Positions 52,631-61,653 of a DNA stretch of 64,000 bases are shown one piece after another (within the stretch, counting starts at the first letter, position 1; each line of letters opens with the position of its first letter). This DNA is from Myxococcus eversor (GTDB lineage: Bacteria; Myxococcota; Myxococcia; Myxococcales; Myxococcaceae). A model generated the notes under the pieces. That model was not told where the DNA came from. It ran no database searches and worked only from the letters and a program-made list of their open reading frames with translations. A program made the translations under genes and the position numbers. The DNA lies in assembly GCF_010894455.1 (NCBI RefSeq), contig NZ_JAAIXY010000008.1, forward strand, positions 124,001-188,000, read 5' to 3'.

Positions 52631-53269
52631 ATGGATGCCATCGCGTTGCTGAAGACGGACCACAAGACGGTGGAGCAGCTCTTCCGCAGGTTCGAGAAGG
52701 CGGGCGCCAATGCCCACAAGCTGAAGCGCAAGTTGGTGGAGCAGATGGTGCTGGAGCTGTCGGTGCACGCCGCCATCGAGGAGCAGGTGTTCTATCCGGC
52801 GGTGCGCACGCGCTCGGAGCCGATGAAGGAGGAGGTGCTGCGCTCGCTGGAGGAGCACCACGTGGTGAAGTGGGTGCTGTCGGAGCTGGACGAGCTGCCC
52901 GCGGAAGCCGAGCGCTTCGACGCCAAGGTGTACGTGTTGATGGAGAATGTGCGAGCGCACGTGCTCGAGGAGGAGACCACGCTCTTCCCGGCGGTGAAGA
53001 AGGCCTTCAAGCCGCAGGAGCTGAGGGAGCTGGGGGCCTTGTTGGAGAGCGCCAAGCAGGCGGCGCCCACCCGGCCGCACCCGCTGGCTCCGGACACGCC
53101 GCCGGGCAACCTGGTGGCGGGCGCGGTGTCGGCGGTGATGGACATCGGCCGTGACGCGCTGAGGGCCGCGAGGCGCAGGGCGACGACGAAGGTGCGGGAA
53201 GTCACCGGGCGGGGCGCGAAGCAGCCACCGGCCCCCGAGTACGAGGCAGGGGACTCCGCGAGTCCGTGA
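52631..53269 (+). CDS. Hemerythrin HHE-domain protein
   Basis: A 212-residue protein with an N-terminal hemerythrin-like four-helix bundle. Candidate iron-binding His/Glu: TDHKTVEQLF, HAAIEEQVFYP, SLEEHHVVKW and HVLEEETTLFP. A basic, disordered tail (GRDALRAARRRATTKVRE) may bind nucleic acid or membrane. Such proteins sense or store O2/NO or repair Fe-S clusters. A 10-bp hairpin ends the transcript. Confidence 0.85.
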   Translation: MDAIALLKTDHKTVEQLFRRFEKAGANAHKLKRKLVEQMVLELSVHAAIEEQVFYPAVRTRSEPMKEEVLRSLEEHHVVKWVLSELDELPAEAERFDAKVYVLMENVRAHVLEEETTLFPAVKKAFKPQELRELGALLESAKQAAPTRPHPLAPDTPPGNLVAGAVSAVMDIGRDALRAARRRATTKVREVTGRGAKQPPAPEYEAGDSASP

Positions 53270-53283
53270 CGTCGGCTCCCTTG

Positions 53284-53312
53284 GAGAGGGCGGGGCGGAC
53301 CTCCGCCCTCTC
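53284..53312 (+). terminator. 10-bp perfect hairpin
   Basis: GAGAGGGCGG (53284-53293) pairs with CCGCCCTCTC (53303-53312), 14 bases after the hemerythrin stop codon; no U-tract. Confidence 0.6.
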
Positions 53313-53414
53313 GTGCCGAGGGGACATGAATGTCGGCGGTGGGGGTTCGTCCTGAGGAGCATGGCCGCGGCATCACGACACCCGCCGTACCGGAATCCCG
53401 CCCGAGGAGGCGCA

Positions 53415-54161
53415 ATGCTTCACGCAAAGTCCGTTCGTTCCCTGTTGCTCACCGCCATGCTGTTCACCGCACTGGGTGCCTCCGCGCAGCCCGCCGCGCC
53501 GCGCCCGCCGTTGGACCCCGCGGTGCGGACCCTGCGCGTGGAGGGCACGGGTGAGGTGAAGGCGCAGCCGGATGAGGCCTTCATCGACCTGGCTGTCGAG
53601 ACGCTGGCGCCGAACGCGAAGACGGCGGGCGAGCAGAACGCGAAGAAGATGGAGAAGGTGATTGCGGCGCTGACGTCGGCGGGAATCGCGCGCAAGGACA
53701 TCCAGACGCGCAACTACTCGGTGTACCCGGACTACGGGCCTCCGGCGCCGAACGAGACGGAGCCGAAGCTCAAGGGTTACCGGGTGAGCAATCTGGTGGG
53801 CGTGCACCTCACGGAGCTGTCGCGCGTGGGCAGCCTGCTGGACCAGGCGCTGGCGGCGGGGGCGAACCGGGTGGACCAGGTGCGCTTCGGGCTGGCGAAG
53901 CAGGACGCGGTCCAGGGTGAGGCGCTGCGCCAGGCGGTGGCGCGCGCGCGCAAGTCGGCCGAAGTCCTGGCGGCGGCGCTGAACGTGAAGCTGGGCGCGG
54001 TGGTGGATGCGAGCACGGTGACGGAGTCGCCGCAGATGTACCCGGCGCGCTTCGCGATGGCGGAGGCCGCGGATGCCCGCGTGGCCACGCCCATCCAGCC
54101 AGAGGAGCAGACCGTGCAGGCCAAGGTGACGCTCATCTACGTCATCGAACCGCTGCGCTGA
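53415..54161 (+). CDS. SIMPL-domain periplasmic protein
   Basis: A 248-residue protein with a Sec signal (LLLTAMLFTALGASA). The SIMPL/DUF541 domain is clear: LRVEGTGEVKAQPDEAFIDLAVE near the start, TRNYSVYPDYG, YRVSNLVGVHLTEL and the conserved terminal VKVTLIYVI-like strand. SIMPL proteins are periplasmic or surface-exposed with unknown, often oxidative-stress-related, roles. GAGGAGGCGC precedes the ATG at 53415. Confidence 0.87.
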   Translation: MLHAKSVRSLLLTAMLFTALGASAQPAAPRPPLDPAVRTLRVEGTGEVKAQPDEAFIDLAVETLAPNAKTAGEQNAKKMEKVIAALTSAGIARKDIQTRNYSVYPDYGPPAPNETEPKLKGYRVSNLVGVHLTELSRVGSLLDQALAAGANRVDQVRFGLAKQDAVQGEALRQAVARARKSAEVLAAALNVKLGAVVDASTVTESPQMYPARFAMAEAADARVATPIQPEEQTVQAKVTLIYVIEPLR

Positions 54162-54174
54162 GTCAGATGTCTCT

Positions 54175-54204
54175 CGCGAGGGCCTGCTCTGGCGGGCCCT
54201 CGCG
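54175..54204 (+). terminator. 10-bp hairpin after SIMPL gene
   Basis: CGCGAGGGCC (54175-54184) pairs with GGCCCTCGCG (54195-54204), 13 bases after the stop codon. Confidence 0.6.
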
Positions 54205-54533
54205 GTGTGGGCAGGTGGACTGGAGAGGCATTGCGACGGGTCGTGCCATTGTCTCGATATCACCTGGGTGGAGGACGCGCTCGGTGGGTTCTGGAGCTGG
54301 ATGAAGGAGCGGCCCCCGGCTGAGCCAGCGCGGCAACGCCGCGTGAGCGGGGCTGGAGCTTCCCTGGGAGCGAACAGCCCGCCTCCTGGGCCGCTCCCAG
54401 CGTGTGCCCTCGCCGCCACCGTCGAGCAGTGAGCAGCAGGGGAGCGATACGAGTGCCCCCTTTCCGCCGTCGGTCCGACATACTCCCCCGCCCCGCGCGT
54501 CTCGCGCGGGTGAGTCCTGGGAGGACACGGCAC

Positions 54534-55205
54534 GTGAGTGGCAGGAACGTCATCGTCGTCGGAGGTACGGGCGATATCGGCCAGGCCGTCACGCGGAAGC
54601 TGCGAGCCGAGGGCCTGCGCGTCCTGTGCGCCGCGAACGACGTGGCGACGGAGACCGCGGACGCGGTGCACGTGGACGTCACCCGTGAGGACTCCGTGGT
54701 GGCGATGTTCGACAAGGCGGAGGCGGCGCTCGGCCCCATCTCCGTCCTCGTCAACTGCTCGGGTGTCGGCGTCTTCACGTCGCTCGAGAACCTGTCCCTG
54801 GAGGACTGGCGGCGCAGCCTCGAGGTGAACCTGACGGGGACGTTCCTCTGCGCGCGGGAGGCGTTCCGGCGGATGAAGCCCCGAGGCGGAGGCCGGCTCA
54901 TCCACATCGGGTCCGTGAGCGACCACCTGACGTTGCCGATGAACGGCGCCTACGCGGCGTCCAAGCACGGCGTGCGCGGGCTGACAGGGGTGCTGAACGA
55001 AGAGGGCAAGGCGCTGGGCATCCGCGCCACGCTCGTGTCGCTGGGCGCGGTCTACACGTCCTTCTGGAAGTCCCGGCCGGAGTTCAGTCCCGAGGACATG
55101 CTCTCCGTGGACGACGTGGCGCAGTGCATCTGGGAGATTTCCACCAAGCCGTTGAACGTGCGGGTGGACGAGGTGCGCCTCGTTCCTCCCCGAGGTGTCC
55201 TCTGA
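54534..55205 (+). CDS. Short-chain dehydrogenase/reductase (first of a coupled pair)
   Basis: A 223-residue SDR. Cofactor motif GGTGDIGQ, then NCSG, and catalytic S127 (HIGSVSD), Y140 and K144 (YAASK). Residues 27-48 are shortened, giving a compact enzyme. The GTG at 54534 has GGGAGGA upstream. Its stop overlaps the start of the next SDR (TGATG). Substrate unknown. Confidence 0.87.
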   Translation: MSGRNVIVVGGTGDIGQAVTRKLRAEGLRVLCAANDVATETADAVHVDVTREDSVVAMFDKAEAALGPISVLVNCSGVGVFTSLENLSLEDWRRSLEVNLTGTFLCAREAFRRMKPRGGGRLIHIGSVSDHLTLPMNGAYAASKHGVRGLTGVLNEEGKALGIRATLVSLGAVYTSFWKSRPEFSPEDMLSVDDVAQCIWEISTKPLNVRVDEVRLVPPRGVL

Positions 55206-55981
55206 TGGAGACGCAGTCGAAGGCCCCTGTCGCGATTGTCACCGGGGCCAGTCGTGGAATTGGCGCGGCCATCGCCACGGAGCTGGCGAGGCAGGGGTTC
55301 GAGGTGGCGCTGCTGGCGCGAGACGTGGCGGCGCTGGGGCGGCTCGAGGAGCAACTGACGCGGGCCGGTGGGCGGGTCTGGCCGCTGGCCTGTGACATCG
55401 CGGACGAGAGCGCGGTGGGCGCCGCGATGGAGCGACTGGAGGCGAAGCTGGGCGTGCCTCGGGTGCTGGTGAACAACGCGGGAGTGGGTGGGCCGTTCCA
55501 CCGCGTGGACGAGGTGAGCACCGCCGAGTGGGACCAGTTGTTCGGGGTGAATGTGACGGGCGTGCGCAACCTGTGTCACTGGGCGCTGCCGCGCATGAAG
55601 GCGCGGGGTTACGGGCGCATCGTGAACATCGCGTCCATCATGGGGCTCTTCGGTGGCGCGCAGTCATCCACGTACGCGGCGACCAAGCACGCGGTGGTGG
55701 GGTACTCGAAGTCCATCGCCGCCGAGTGGGGCGCCTACGGCATCACCTGCAACGCGCTCTGCCCGGGGTACATCGACACGGAGATGTTGGCGAAGGCGGA
55801 CCCGGCCGTCCGCGCGCGACTGCTGGAGCGAATCCCCGTGAAGCGCTTCGGGACGCCGGAGGAGGTGGCGGGCATGGTGTCCTTCCTGGTCGGGCCCTTC
55901 AGCGGCTACGTGAACGGCAGTGCCCTGGTGATGGACGGCGGCCTGTCGGCGCACCTGGCGTCGGACCTGCCCGCGTTCTGA
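55205..55981 (+). CDS. Short-chain dehydrogenase/reductase (FabG-like)
   Basis: A 258-residue classical SDR with TGASRGIG, NNAG, S144 (NIASIMG), Y157 and K161 (YAATK) and the C-terminal GSALVMDGG. Close in pattern to 3-oxoacyl-ACP reductases, but without fatty-acid genes nearby. It is translationally coupled to the upstream SDR, so the two may act on one substrate or as a heteromer. Confidence 0.9.
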   Translation: METQSKAPVAIVTGASRGIGAAIATELARQGFEVALLARDVAALGRLEEQLTRAGGRVWPLACDIADESAVGAAMERLEAKLGVPRVLVNNAGVGGPFHRVDEVSTAEWDQLFGVNVTGVRNLCHWALPRMKARGYGRIVNIASIMGLFGGAQSSTYAATKHAVVGYSKSIAAEWGAYGITCNALCPGYIDTEMLAKADPAVRARLLERIPVKRFGTPEEVAGMVSFLVGPFSGYVNGSALVMDGGLSAHLASDLPAF

Positions 55982-56011
55982 CTCAGTCCAGGAACGGCTG
56001 GATGCCTCGGC

Positions 56012-56090
56012 TTCGCTTCAGGATGCCTGAAGCGAAGAACCCGCCGCAGTCCTCCGCCCATCAGGGCGTTCATGACCCATCGTGGGTCAT
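56012..56090. terminator. Two hairpins between convergent genes
   Basis: TTCGCTTCAGG (56012-56022) pairs with CCTGAAGCGAA (56026-56036) around atg; a second stem ATGACCCA/TGGGTCAT lies at 56072-56090. They separate the SDR pair from the convergent TPR gene. Confidence 0.6.
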
Positions 56091-56186
56091 CCAAGGGTGT
56101 GTCCGAAGCCATCCCTTGTTTGTCATGTCTGTCTCGGGCGCGGCGGACAGCGTCCGAGAAAGTCGCAGTCGGTTTCGGTTCGCCAC

Positions 56187-57065
56187 CTACGCGGCGACAG
56201 GCGTCTTCAGGCCCCTGCGCTCCATGAAGGCGCGCAGCTCCGGCCACCGAGCCGACAGTGCCTCGAAGTCATCCGGGCGACTGCGCCGTGCCGCTGTCAG
56301 CGAAGCCTCGATGTCCGCCGCATGCATGGTCGGGTCCACTGCGTCCAGCGTGAAGGCCCTGACGAGCTTGAGCCGGCGGGCATCGCGTCCCACCAGCGCA
56401 TCCGCCTCGGCGATGCGGGACACGAGCGCCGCCTGCGCGGCGGAGTACTGCCCCTCGCGGCAGAGCAGGATGATATCCGGCAGCACCGCGTAGGTGGGAG
56501 GCAGGCCACGAGCGCGCCTGCGCCCTTCCTCCAGCCACTCACGCGCCGGGGCCAGCTCTCCTTGGAGGAGGTAGGCCATGGCAATCAGGTTGGGCACCCA
56601 CTGGTGCATCGCCGGCACGGCCCCACGCAGCTTGCCGGAACGTTCCACCGAGCCAAACAACTCGAGCGCTCGCGAGGCCTGTCCCAATGACAACAGGCAC
56701 TGCCCGACCATGGCGACGGACAGCGCACGCTGGGCACCCTGGGTGCTGCGGCGTGCCGCCTCTTCAAAGCGATGTGCGGCTTCTTGTTCGTCGCCCGCGC
56801 TGAAGTAGGAGACCCCTTGGTTGTAGGCCCCGCTCCACCTTCGGATGCGCCAGAAGAAGAAGCCGAACAGCATGAGGAATACCGCCACCATGAACGCGGT
56901 GACCACCGGCGGCGTCAGGTATTCACGCAGCGAACTGGAGCGGGACGCGGCGTTGTAGGAAACGACGAAGATGACAACGAGCAACAGCCACAGGCCGCCC
57001 TTTTGCGCCGAGAAGAAGGGAAACGGCCGCAGATGGCGCTCTTTGGGAAGGGGAAGCGGATTCAC
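56187..57065 (-). CDS. TPR-containing membrane protein
   Basis: A 292-residue protein. Two membrane spans near the N-terminus (about 24-40 and 52-73) are followed by a cytoplasmic array of TPR-like helix pairs (AYNQGVSYFSAGDEQEAAHRF, QCLLSLGQASRALELFGSV, AYLLQGELAPAREWLEEG). Probably an inner-membrane scaffold. The GTG at 57065 is the only reasonable start. No neighbour partners. Confidence 0.78.
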   Translation of the reverse strand: MNPLPLPKERHLRPFPFFSAQKGGLWLLLVVIFVVSYNAASRSSSLREYLTPPVVTAFMVAVFLMLFGFFFWRIRRWSGAYNQGVSYFSAGDEQEAAHRFEEAARRSTQGAQRALSVAMVGQCLLSLGQASRALELFGSVERSGKLRGAVPAMHQWVPNLIAMAYLLQGELAPAREWLEEGRRRARGLPPTYAVLPDIILLCREGQYSAAQAALVSRIAEADALVGRDARRLKLVRAFTLDAVDPTMHAADIEASLTAARRSRPDDFEALSARWPELRAFMERRGLKTPVAA

Positions 57066-57425
57066 GGGGGCTCACAAGGAGAAGGTCGCGGCGTCCTCGT
57101 AGCCTGACCGCTGCCTCGAATGCCATCAGCTCGCGGTGTCGGTGACTCGCGGCCCATGCCGATGAGGCCTGTCTTGGATTTCCCAGGGGGAGGGGGTTCG
57201 GCCCGGGGTGATTGAGAGGCTTCGTTGCCCGCTCAGGAATCCGGGCCCCGCCGGACGAGTGGCGCGGCGCCAGGCTGCCTGCCCATCGTGCTTCGGGGCT
57301 GGGGCTCGGGCTCCCCGGGTTCTCGGCTGCCTGGAGCGTTCGCATGTTGACGAGGAGTGAGAGGGCGGGGCGTGTCGAGCCCAGGCCCACGGGCACTGAC
57401 GCGCATGCGGAAGCATGGGGGGACG

Positions 57426-57971
57426 ATGGACCGCACACGCCAAGGACGGCGGTTGGTACTGGCGCTCGCGGCGGGCGTGCTGGGGAGCGGCTGCGAGCGG
57501 CAAGAGGACAAGGTGACGACGCAGAATCCGTCGGCGGACGACCGTGAGGTGCGCTCGTCCTTGTTGCGAGACCTCGTCGCCTCGCGAGAGCGCGCACCGG
57601 ACCCCGAGGCGCTGAAAGGTCCAGACGACCCGGGCGGCACGGGACAGGGTGGCTCGGGACGACCCGAGCCCACGGGGACCCTGTCGGGACGCGTGGAGTG
57701 GGTGGGCGACAACGAGCTGCTCATCCGCGACACGGGCGGACAGGAGCGGGATGTCGAGGTGACGCCGGACACGCTGCTGCGGTTGAACGGGAATCCGGTG
57801 GTGGGCCTTGCCTCGATGCGCGAGGGAGACCCCGTCGAAGTGACGTACGACGACGGCCCCGGAGGTTGGGTGGCGCGACAGGTCGACGTCGTGGTTCCGC
57901 AAGCCCCGAAGCTTCCGACGGAGCGCGAGCTCCATGAGCGTGAGCGCGAGAAACCCTCGGCGCGTCAGTGA
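57426..57971 (+). CDS. Small lipoprotein with a beta-barrel-like C-terminal domain
   Basis: A 181-residue lipoprotein (lipobox GSGC). A Pro/Gly-rich spacer is followed by a ~75-residue domain (TGTLSGRVEWVGDNELLI ... VEVTPDTLLRLNG ... GDPVEVTYDD) that has the pattern of the DUF5666-like or OB-type small barrels found in metal/redox-tolerance proteins. The tail is Glu/Arg-rich. Role unknown. Confidence 0.72.
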   Translation: MDRTRQGRRLVLALAAGVLGSGCERQEDKVTTQNPSADDREVRSSLLRDLVASRERAPDPEALKGPDDPGGTGQGGSGRPEPTGTLSGRVEWVGDNELLIRDTGGQERDVEVTPDTLLRLNGNPVVGLASMREGDPVEVTYDDGPGGWVARQVDVVVPQAPKLPTERELHEREREKPSARQ

Positions 57972-58077
57972 GCCTCTCTCCCTTCATGAGTCCCCGCACC
58001 GTGTGCGGCGACGCGCGTGAACCGCGCGAGCCGCTCGTGGTCATCAGCCCGCCGTGCGGGAGGGAAGGGGCCTCGGG

Positions 58078-61000
58078 TCAGAAGGCGTTGCCGTTCGCGC
58101 GACGTCCCGGTGAGGAGCCGAGGCTGGGATTGAGGGTGGTGTGGAGGACGAAGTCGGTGCCCGGGAATGCGTCGGGTGAGCGATTGAGGGACACGTTGTC
58201 CACGGTGCCCGTATAGGTCATCACATCCACGAGAGCGCCCGTGGAGTCGCGCAAGCTCACGCCATCACCCCCGTTGTTGAGGCCCAGCGTTCCCGTGGAC
58301 GCGGGCGCGGTGTCGGGCGTGCCGAGCGGGAAGCCTCGGGAGCCGCCGAAGATGACATACGCGCGGCCCGGCGCGACGAGCGTCCCGGTGGCGAAGGTAT
58401 GCCGGACCACGTTGGAGTCCCACAGCGACCAGCCAGACAGGTCAGCGGTGGAGCCGCCGGTGTTGATGACCTCGACGAATTCATGGTCGGTGTCGGGCGC
58501 GGTGCCTCCGTCGCCGGTGGGGACCGCGGGCTCGTTGGCCAGCACCTCGTTGATGAGCATCGCGGGAGGCGTCTGGGTTCCTCCGTCGGTGCTTTCGCCG
58601 CCTCCGCCGAAGTCGTAGCGGCTGACGACGGGGTAATGGTCGCTGACGATGTTGTTGTAGTTGAGGATCCGCGTGTCGGGACGGACGACGCGGACAGAGT
58701 TGGGGACGTAGACGGCGGCGACCTCGTCGCTGACGAGCGTGTGGTCGATGGTGTCGGGGTACTCGGTGGTGGTGCGCTCCGAGCGCTCGGACAAGACCTT
58801 GGTGATGAAGGTGTAGTGCGTGGGGTCGTCGAGGAGGTTCTGGAACGGCGTCGGCAGGTTCACACCGCCGTTGCGAGTGATGGAGCGGTCGACGTCGTCA
58901 TTCCAGTCGCCCAGGACGAACACGCGCGCGGTGGGCAGGGCATCGAGGTACGCCTTGAGCGCGATGCTGGCCTCCTGCCTTCGCGTATAGGAATCCACAT
59001 CGTCGAAGGCCTTCATGTGCAGGACGATGACGGAGATGGGAGTCGGCGCGCCGTTGATGACGGTGGTGAAGTCGACGCGCAGGGGAGGACGTCCTCCGAA
59101 GGAGAAGTCGTTCGCGGTGAGGATGAGCTCCGCGCGTTGGAAGACGAGGCTGCTGTCGTAGAGGATGCCGGGCTTCTGCTCGCCGGCGGAGTACCAGGAG
59201 CTGGCGTTGGAGACGTAGCTCCAGTCGTTGGCGAGGAAGCCGTCGTATTGGGGAAGCTGGGCCTTGAGGACCTGGAAGTCCGCGCTGTCCACCATCTCGA
59301 CGAGGCCCCACACGTTGGCGCCTGCTTCGGAGAGGATGTCGCCCGCGTGAGCGAGCTGCAGGTCATCGGGCGTGCCTCCGGGTGATGTGGATGCGGGCGG
59401 CCCCTGGTTGTCCGCGCCGAACCACTCGATGTTCCAGTGGCCCACGGTGAGCACCTGTCCCGAGCCGCTGACGGTGAGCGACAACGCGCTCGAGGCGGAG
59501 GTGCCCTTGGCGTCCTGCACGACGGCGCTGAAGGACCTGGTGCCCTGTTCGGTGGGGGTGCCGGAGATGACACCGCTCGAGGAGAGGGACAGGCCGGTGG
59601 GCAGCGTGCCCACGTGGCTCCAGGTCAGGGGCGCGCGTCCGCCGCTCGCGGCGAGGGTGGCGGAGTAGGGCTGTCCGGAGACGGCCATGGGCACGGTCGT
59701 CGTCGTCACCGAGGGCGGTACGTAGACGGCGAGCGACAAGGCGCGGTCCGCGACGCGGCCGTTGGTGTCGGAGGCGCGCACGGTGAAGGCGCTGCCGGTG
59801 CTGGAGGGGGTGGTGCCGCTCACCGTGCCGGAGTTGGAGAGGGACAGGCCCGCGGGCAGCGAGCCCGAGACGACGCTCCACGAGAAGGGCGCCTTGCCAC
59901 CGGAGACGGACAGGGTGGCTGAGTAGGGCTCGCCGGTGTCGGCCTCCGGGAGGGTGCTGGTGGTGATGGAGGGGAGCGCGAAGATGCTGAGCGCGAGGGG
60001 ACGAAGGGCGCTTCGGCCGTTGGAGTCGCTGGCTCGGACCTGGAGGGAGAAGGGGCCGGGCACGGAGGGCGTGCCGGTGAGGCGGCCGTCACTGGAGAGC
60101 GTGAGTCCGGAGGGCAGGGTGCTGGGGGTGTCGAAGGTGTAGGGCGGCTTTCCACCGGAGGCCCCGTAGACCGCGCTCACGGGGACGGTGACGTAGCCAT
60201 CGAGCGAGGTGGCCGCGCCGGTGACGACAGGCAGCGAGTAGACGGAGAGCGTGACGGCGCGGGTGCTGGTGCGGCCGGCGCTGTCGGTGACTCGAAGGGT
60301 GAGGTTGTGCGTCCCCACGCTGGAGCCGAGGGTGCCGGAGAGGATGCCCGAGCTTGGCGCGAGGGAGAGGCCCGAGGGCAGGGCGCCGCTGGCGACGGAC
60401 CAGGTGAAGGGAGCGCGTCCTCCCGAGGCGGTGAGGGACGTGGTGTACGCGGTGGTGGCGTAGCCGTCGCCGAGGGTGCTGGTGATGGCGGGTGGGGCGT
60501 AGACGATGAGCGCGAGGGTGCGTTGGTCGGTGCGACCGGACTCGTCGGAGACGCGGACGGTGATGGACGCGGTGCCGCTGAAGGAGGGGGTGCCGCTCAG
60601 CGTGCCCTGAGGCGAGAGCGTGAGGCCGGGAGGTGGAGAGCCAGAGGCGAGTGTCCAGGTGAGCAAGCCACGGCCACCCGTGGCGCCGAGCGTCTGCTGA
60701 TAGGGGGCGCTCAGCGTCGCATCGGAGAGTGACAGGGTGGTGATGGAGGGCAGGGCGGCGACGGTGAAGGTGACCGAGCGCGTGGTGGTGCGGCCATTGG
60801 CGTCGCGAGCGAGGACCTCGAAGGTGAAGGCGCCGTCCTGGGTGGGCTGCCCGTGGAGGAGTCCCTCGGGAGCGAGCGTGAGTCCTGGGGGCAGCGGGCC
60901 TGGCGTGGTGAAGACGAAGGGGGCCTTGCCGCCGGAGGGCTCAAGTGCGCGAGCGATGTTGTCGCGGACGTAGACGAGCTGAGGGCTCACGGGAGCGAGC

Positions 61001-61479
61001 GTGGGGGGCAGGTAGATGGTGACCGAGAGCTCGCGCGTGGCGGTGGCGCCGAGGGAGTCGGTGGCGCGGAGGCTGAAGGTGGAGGTGCCTCCTGCGGAGA
61101 GGGTGCCCTGGAGGCCGCCGGAGTCGAGGAGGGTGAGTCCGGGAGGAAGGGCGCCGCTGATGAGGGTCCAAGCGTAAGGGGGCGAGCCACCGGAGACCGC
61201 GAGGGGCGCGGAGTACGCGTCACCGACGTAGGCGTCGGAGAGGGTGGCGGTCTCGAAGGTGAGCGAGGTGTGGCCACCGTCGGCGGGAGTCGGGCCGGCG
61301 TCGGTGGGAGTAGGGCCGCCATCGGCGGGAGTCGGGCCGGCGTCGGTAGGAGTAGGGCCGGCGTCGGTGGGAGTCGGACCGGCGTCCTGTTCCGGCAAGA
61401 GGGGCGTGGTGGGCTTTGAGCCGGGGCATGCGGTGAGGCTGAGGGCAAAGAGCAGCGCCAGGGCGCGGTGGAACCGCAT
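58078..61479 (-). CDS. Surface lipoprotein: seven Ig-like repeats, DNase I-like nuclease, lamin-tail domain
   Basis: An 1133-residue lipoprotein (lipobox LTAC). After a DAGPTP/ADGGPTP tandem repeat come seven ~85-residue putative-Ig (He_PIG) repeats (each ASGGxxPxxW ... PGLTL ... GTP ... GRTxxR). At about 675-960 there is an endonuclease/exonuclease/phosphatase domain with WNIEWFG, LVEMVD, LHMKAFD, LGDWNDD, DTIDHTLVSD and SDHYPVV, all EEP active-site segments intact. At about 971-1133 a lamin-tail domain (LINEVLANEP ... HEFVEVINT ... DLSGWSLWD) ends the protein. It is expected to hydrolyse extracellular DNA or phosphoesters on the cell surface. Confidence 0.9.
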   Translation of the reverse strand: MRFHRALALLFALSLTACPGSKPTTPLLPEQDAGPTPTDAGPTPTDAGPTPADGGPTPTDAGPTPADGGHTSLTFETATLSDAYVGDAYSAPLAVSGGSPPYAWTLISGALPPGLTLLDSGGLQGTLSAGGTSTFSLRATDSLGATATRELSVTIYLPPTLAPVSPQLVYVRDNIARALEPSGGKAPFVFTTPGPLPPGLTLAPEGLLHGQPTQDGAFTFEVLARDANGRTTTRSVTFTVAALPSITTLSLSDATLSAPYQQTLGATGGRGLLTWTLASGSPPPGLTLSPQGTLSGTPSFSGTASITVRVSDESGRTDQRTLALIVYAPPAITSTLGDGYATTAYTTSLTASGGRAPFTWSVASGALPSGLSLAPSSGILSGTLGSSVGTHNLTLRVTDSAGRTSTRAVTLSVYSLPVVTGAATSLDGYVTVPVSAVYGASGGKPPYTFDTPSTLPSGLTLSSDGRLTGTPSVPGPFSLQVRASDSNGRSALRPLALSIFALPSITTSTLPEADTGEPYSATLSVSGGKAPFSWSVVSGSLPAGLSLSNSGTVSGTTPSSTGSAFTVRASDTNGRVADRALSLAVYVPPSVTTTTVPMAVSGQPYSATLAASGGRAPLTWSHVGTLPTGLSLSSSGVISGTPTEQGTRSFSAVVQDAKGTSASSALSLTVSGSGQVLTVGHWNIEWFGADNQGPPASTSPGGTPDDLQLAHAGDILSEAGANVWGLVEMVDSADFQVLKAQLPQYDGFLANDWSYVSNASSWYSAGEQKPGILYDSSLVFQRAELILTANDFSFGGRPPLRVDFTTVINGAPTPISVIVLHMKAFDDVDSYTRRQEASIALKAYLDALPTARVFVLGDWNDDVDRSITRNGGVNLPTPFQNLLDDPTHYTFITKVLSERSERTTTEYPDTIDHTLVSDEVAAVYVPNSVRVVRPDTRILNYNNIVSDHYPVVSRYDFGGGGESTDGGTQTPPAMLINEVLANEPAVPTGDGGTAPDTDHEFVEVINTGGSTADLSGWSLWDSNVVRHTFATGTLVAPGRAYVIFGGSRGFPLGTPDTAPASTGTLGLNNGGDGVSLRDSTGALVDVMTYTGTVDNVSLNRSPDAFPGTDFVLHTTLNPSLGSSPGRRANGNAF
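61273..61386. repeat. 18-bp minisatellite in the nuclease gene
   Basis: About six tandem 18-bp units encode alternating TDAGPT and ADGGPT motifs (residues 32-69) just after the lipid anchor. The unit number is likely to vary between strains. Confidence 0.8.
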
Positions 61480-61580
61480 GGAGACTCCGGACCGGTAGGA
61501 GCCGAGGCCCCAGGTGAGAGAGGGCACTGTAGTCCGGAGAACTGACGACAGCTCAATCGGGTGTCAGGGGATGCGGCCAA

Positions 61581-61614
61581 GAAAAAGGCCGCGGCCCCCG
61601 AAGGGACCGCGGCC
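61581..61614 (-). terminator. Strong intrinsic terminator with UUCG tetraloop
   Basis: On the minus strand GGCCGCGGTCCC (61614-61603) pairs with GGGGCCGCGGCC (61598-61587, one G-U pair) around a TTCG tetraloop, followed by a TTTTTC tract (61586-61581). It lies 40 bases after the stop of the gene ending at 61654 and is the clearest rho-independent terminator in the window. Confidence 0.9.
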
Positions 61615-61653
61615 AGGAAGATGAGCTTGGGGGCTCAGCCCCGTGTCAGCCGA

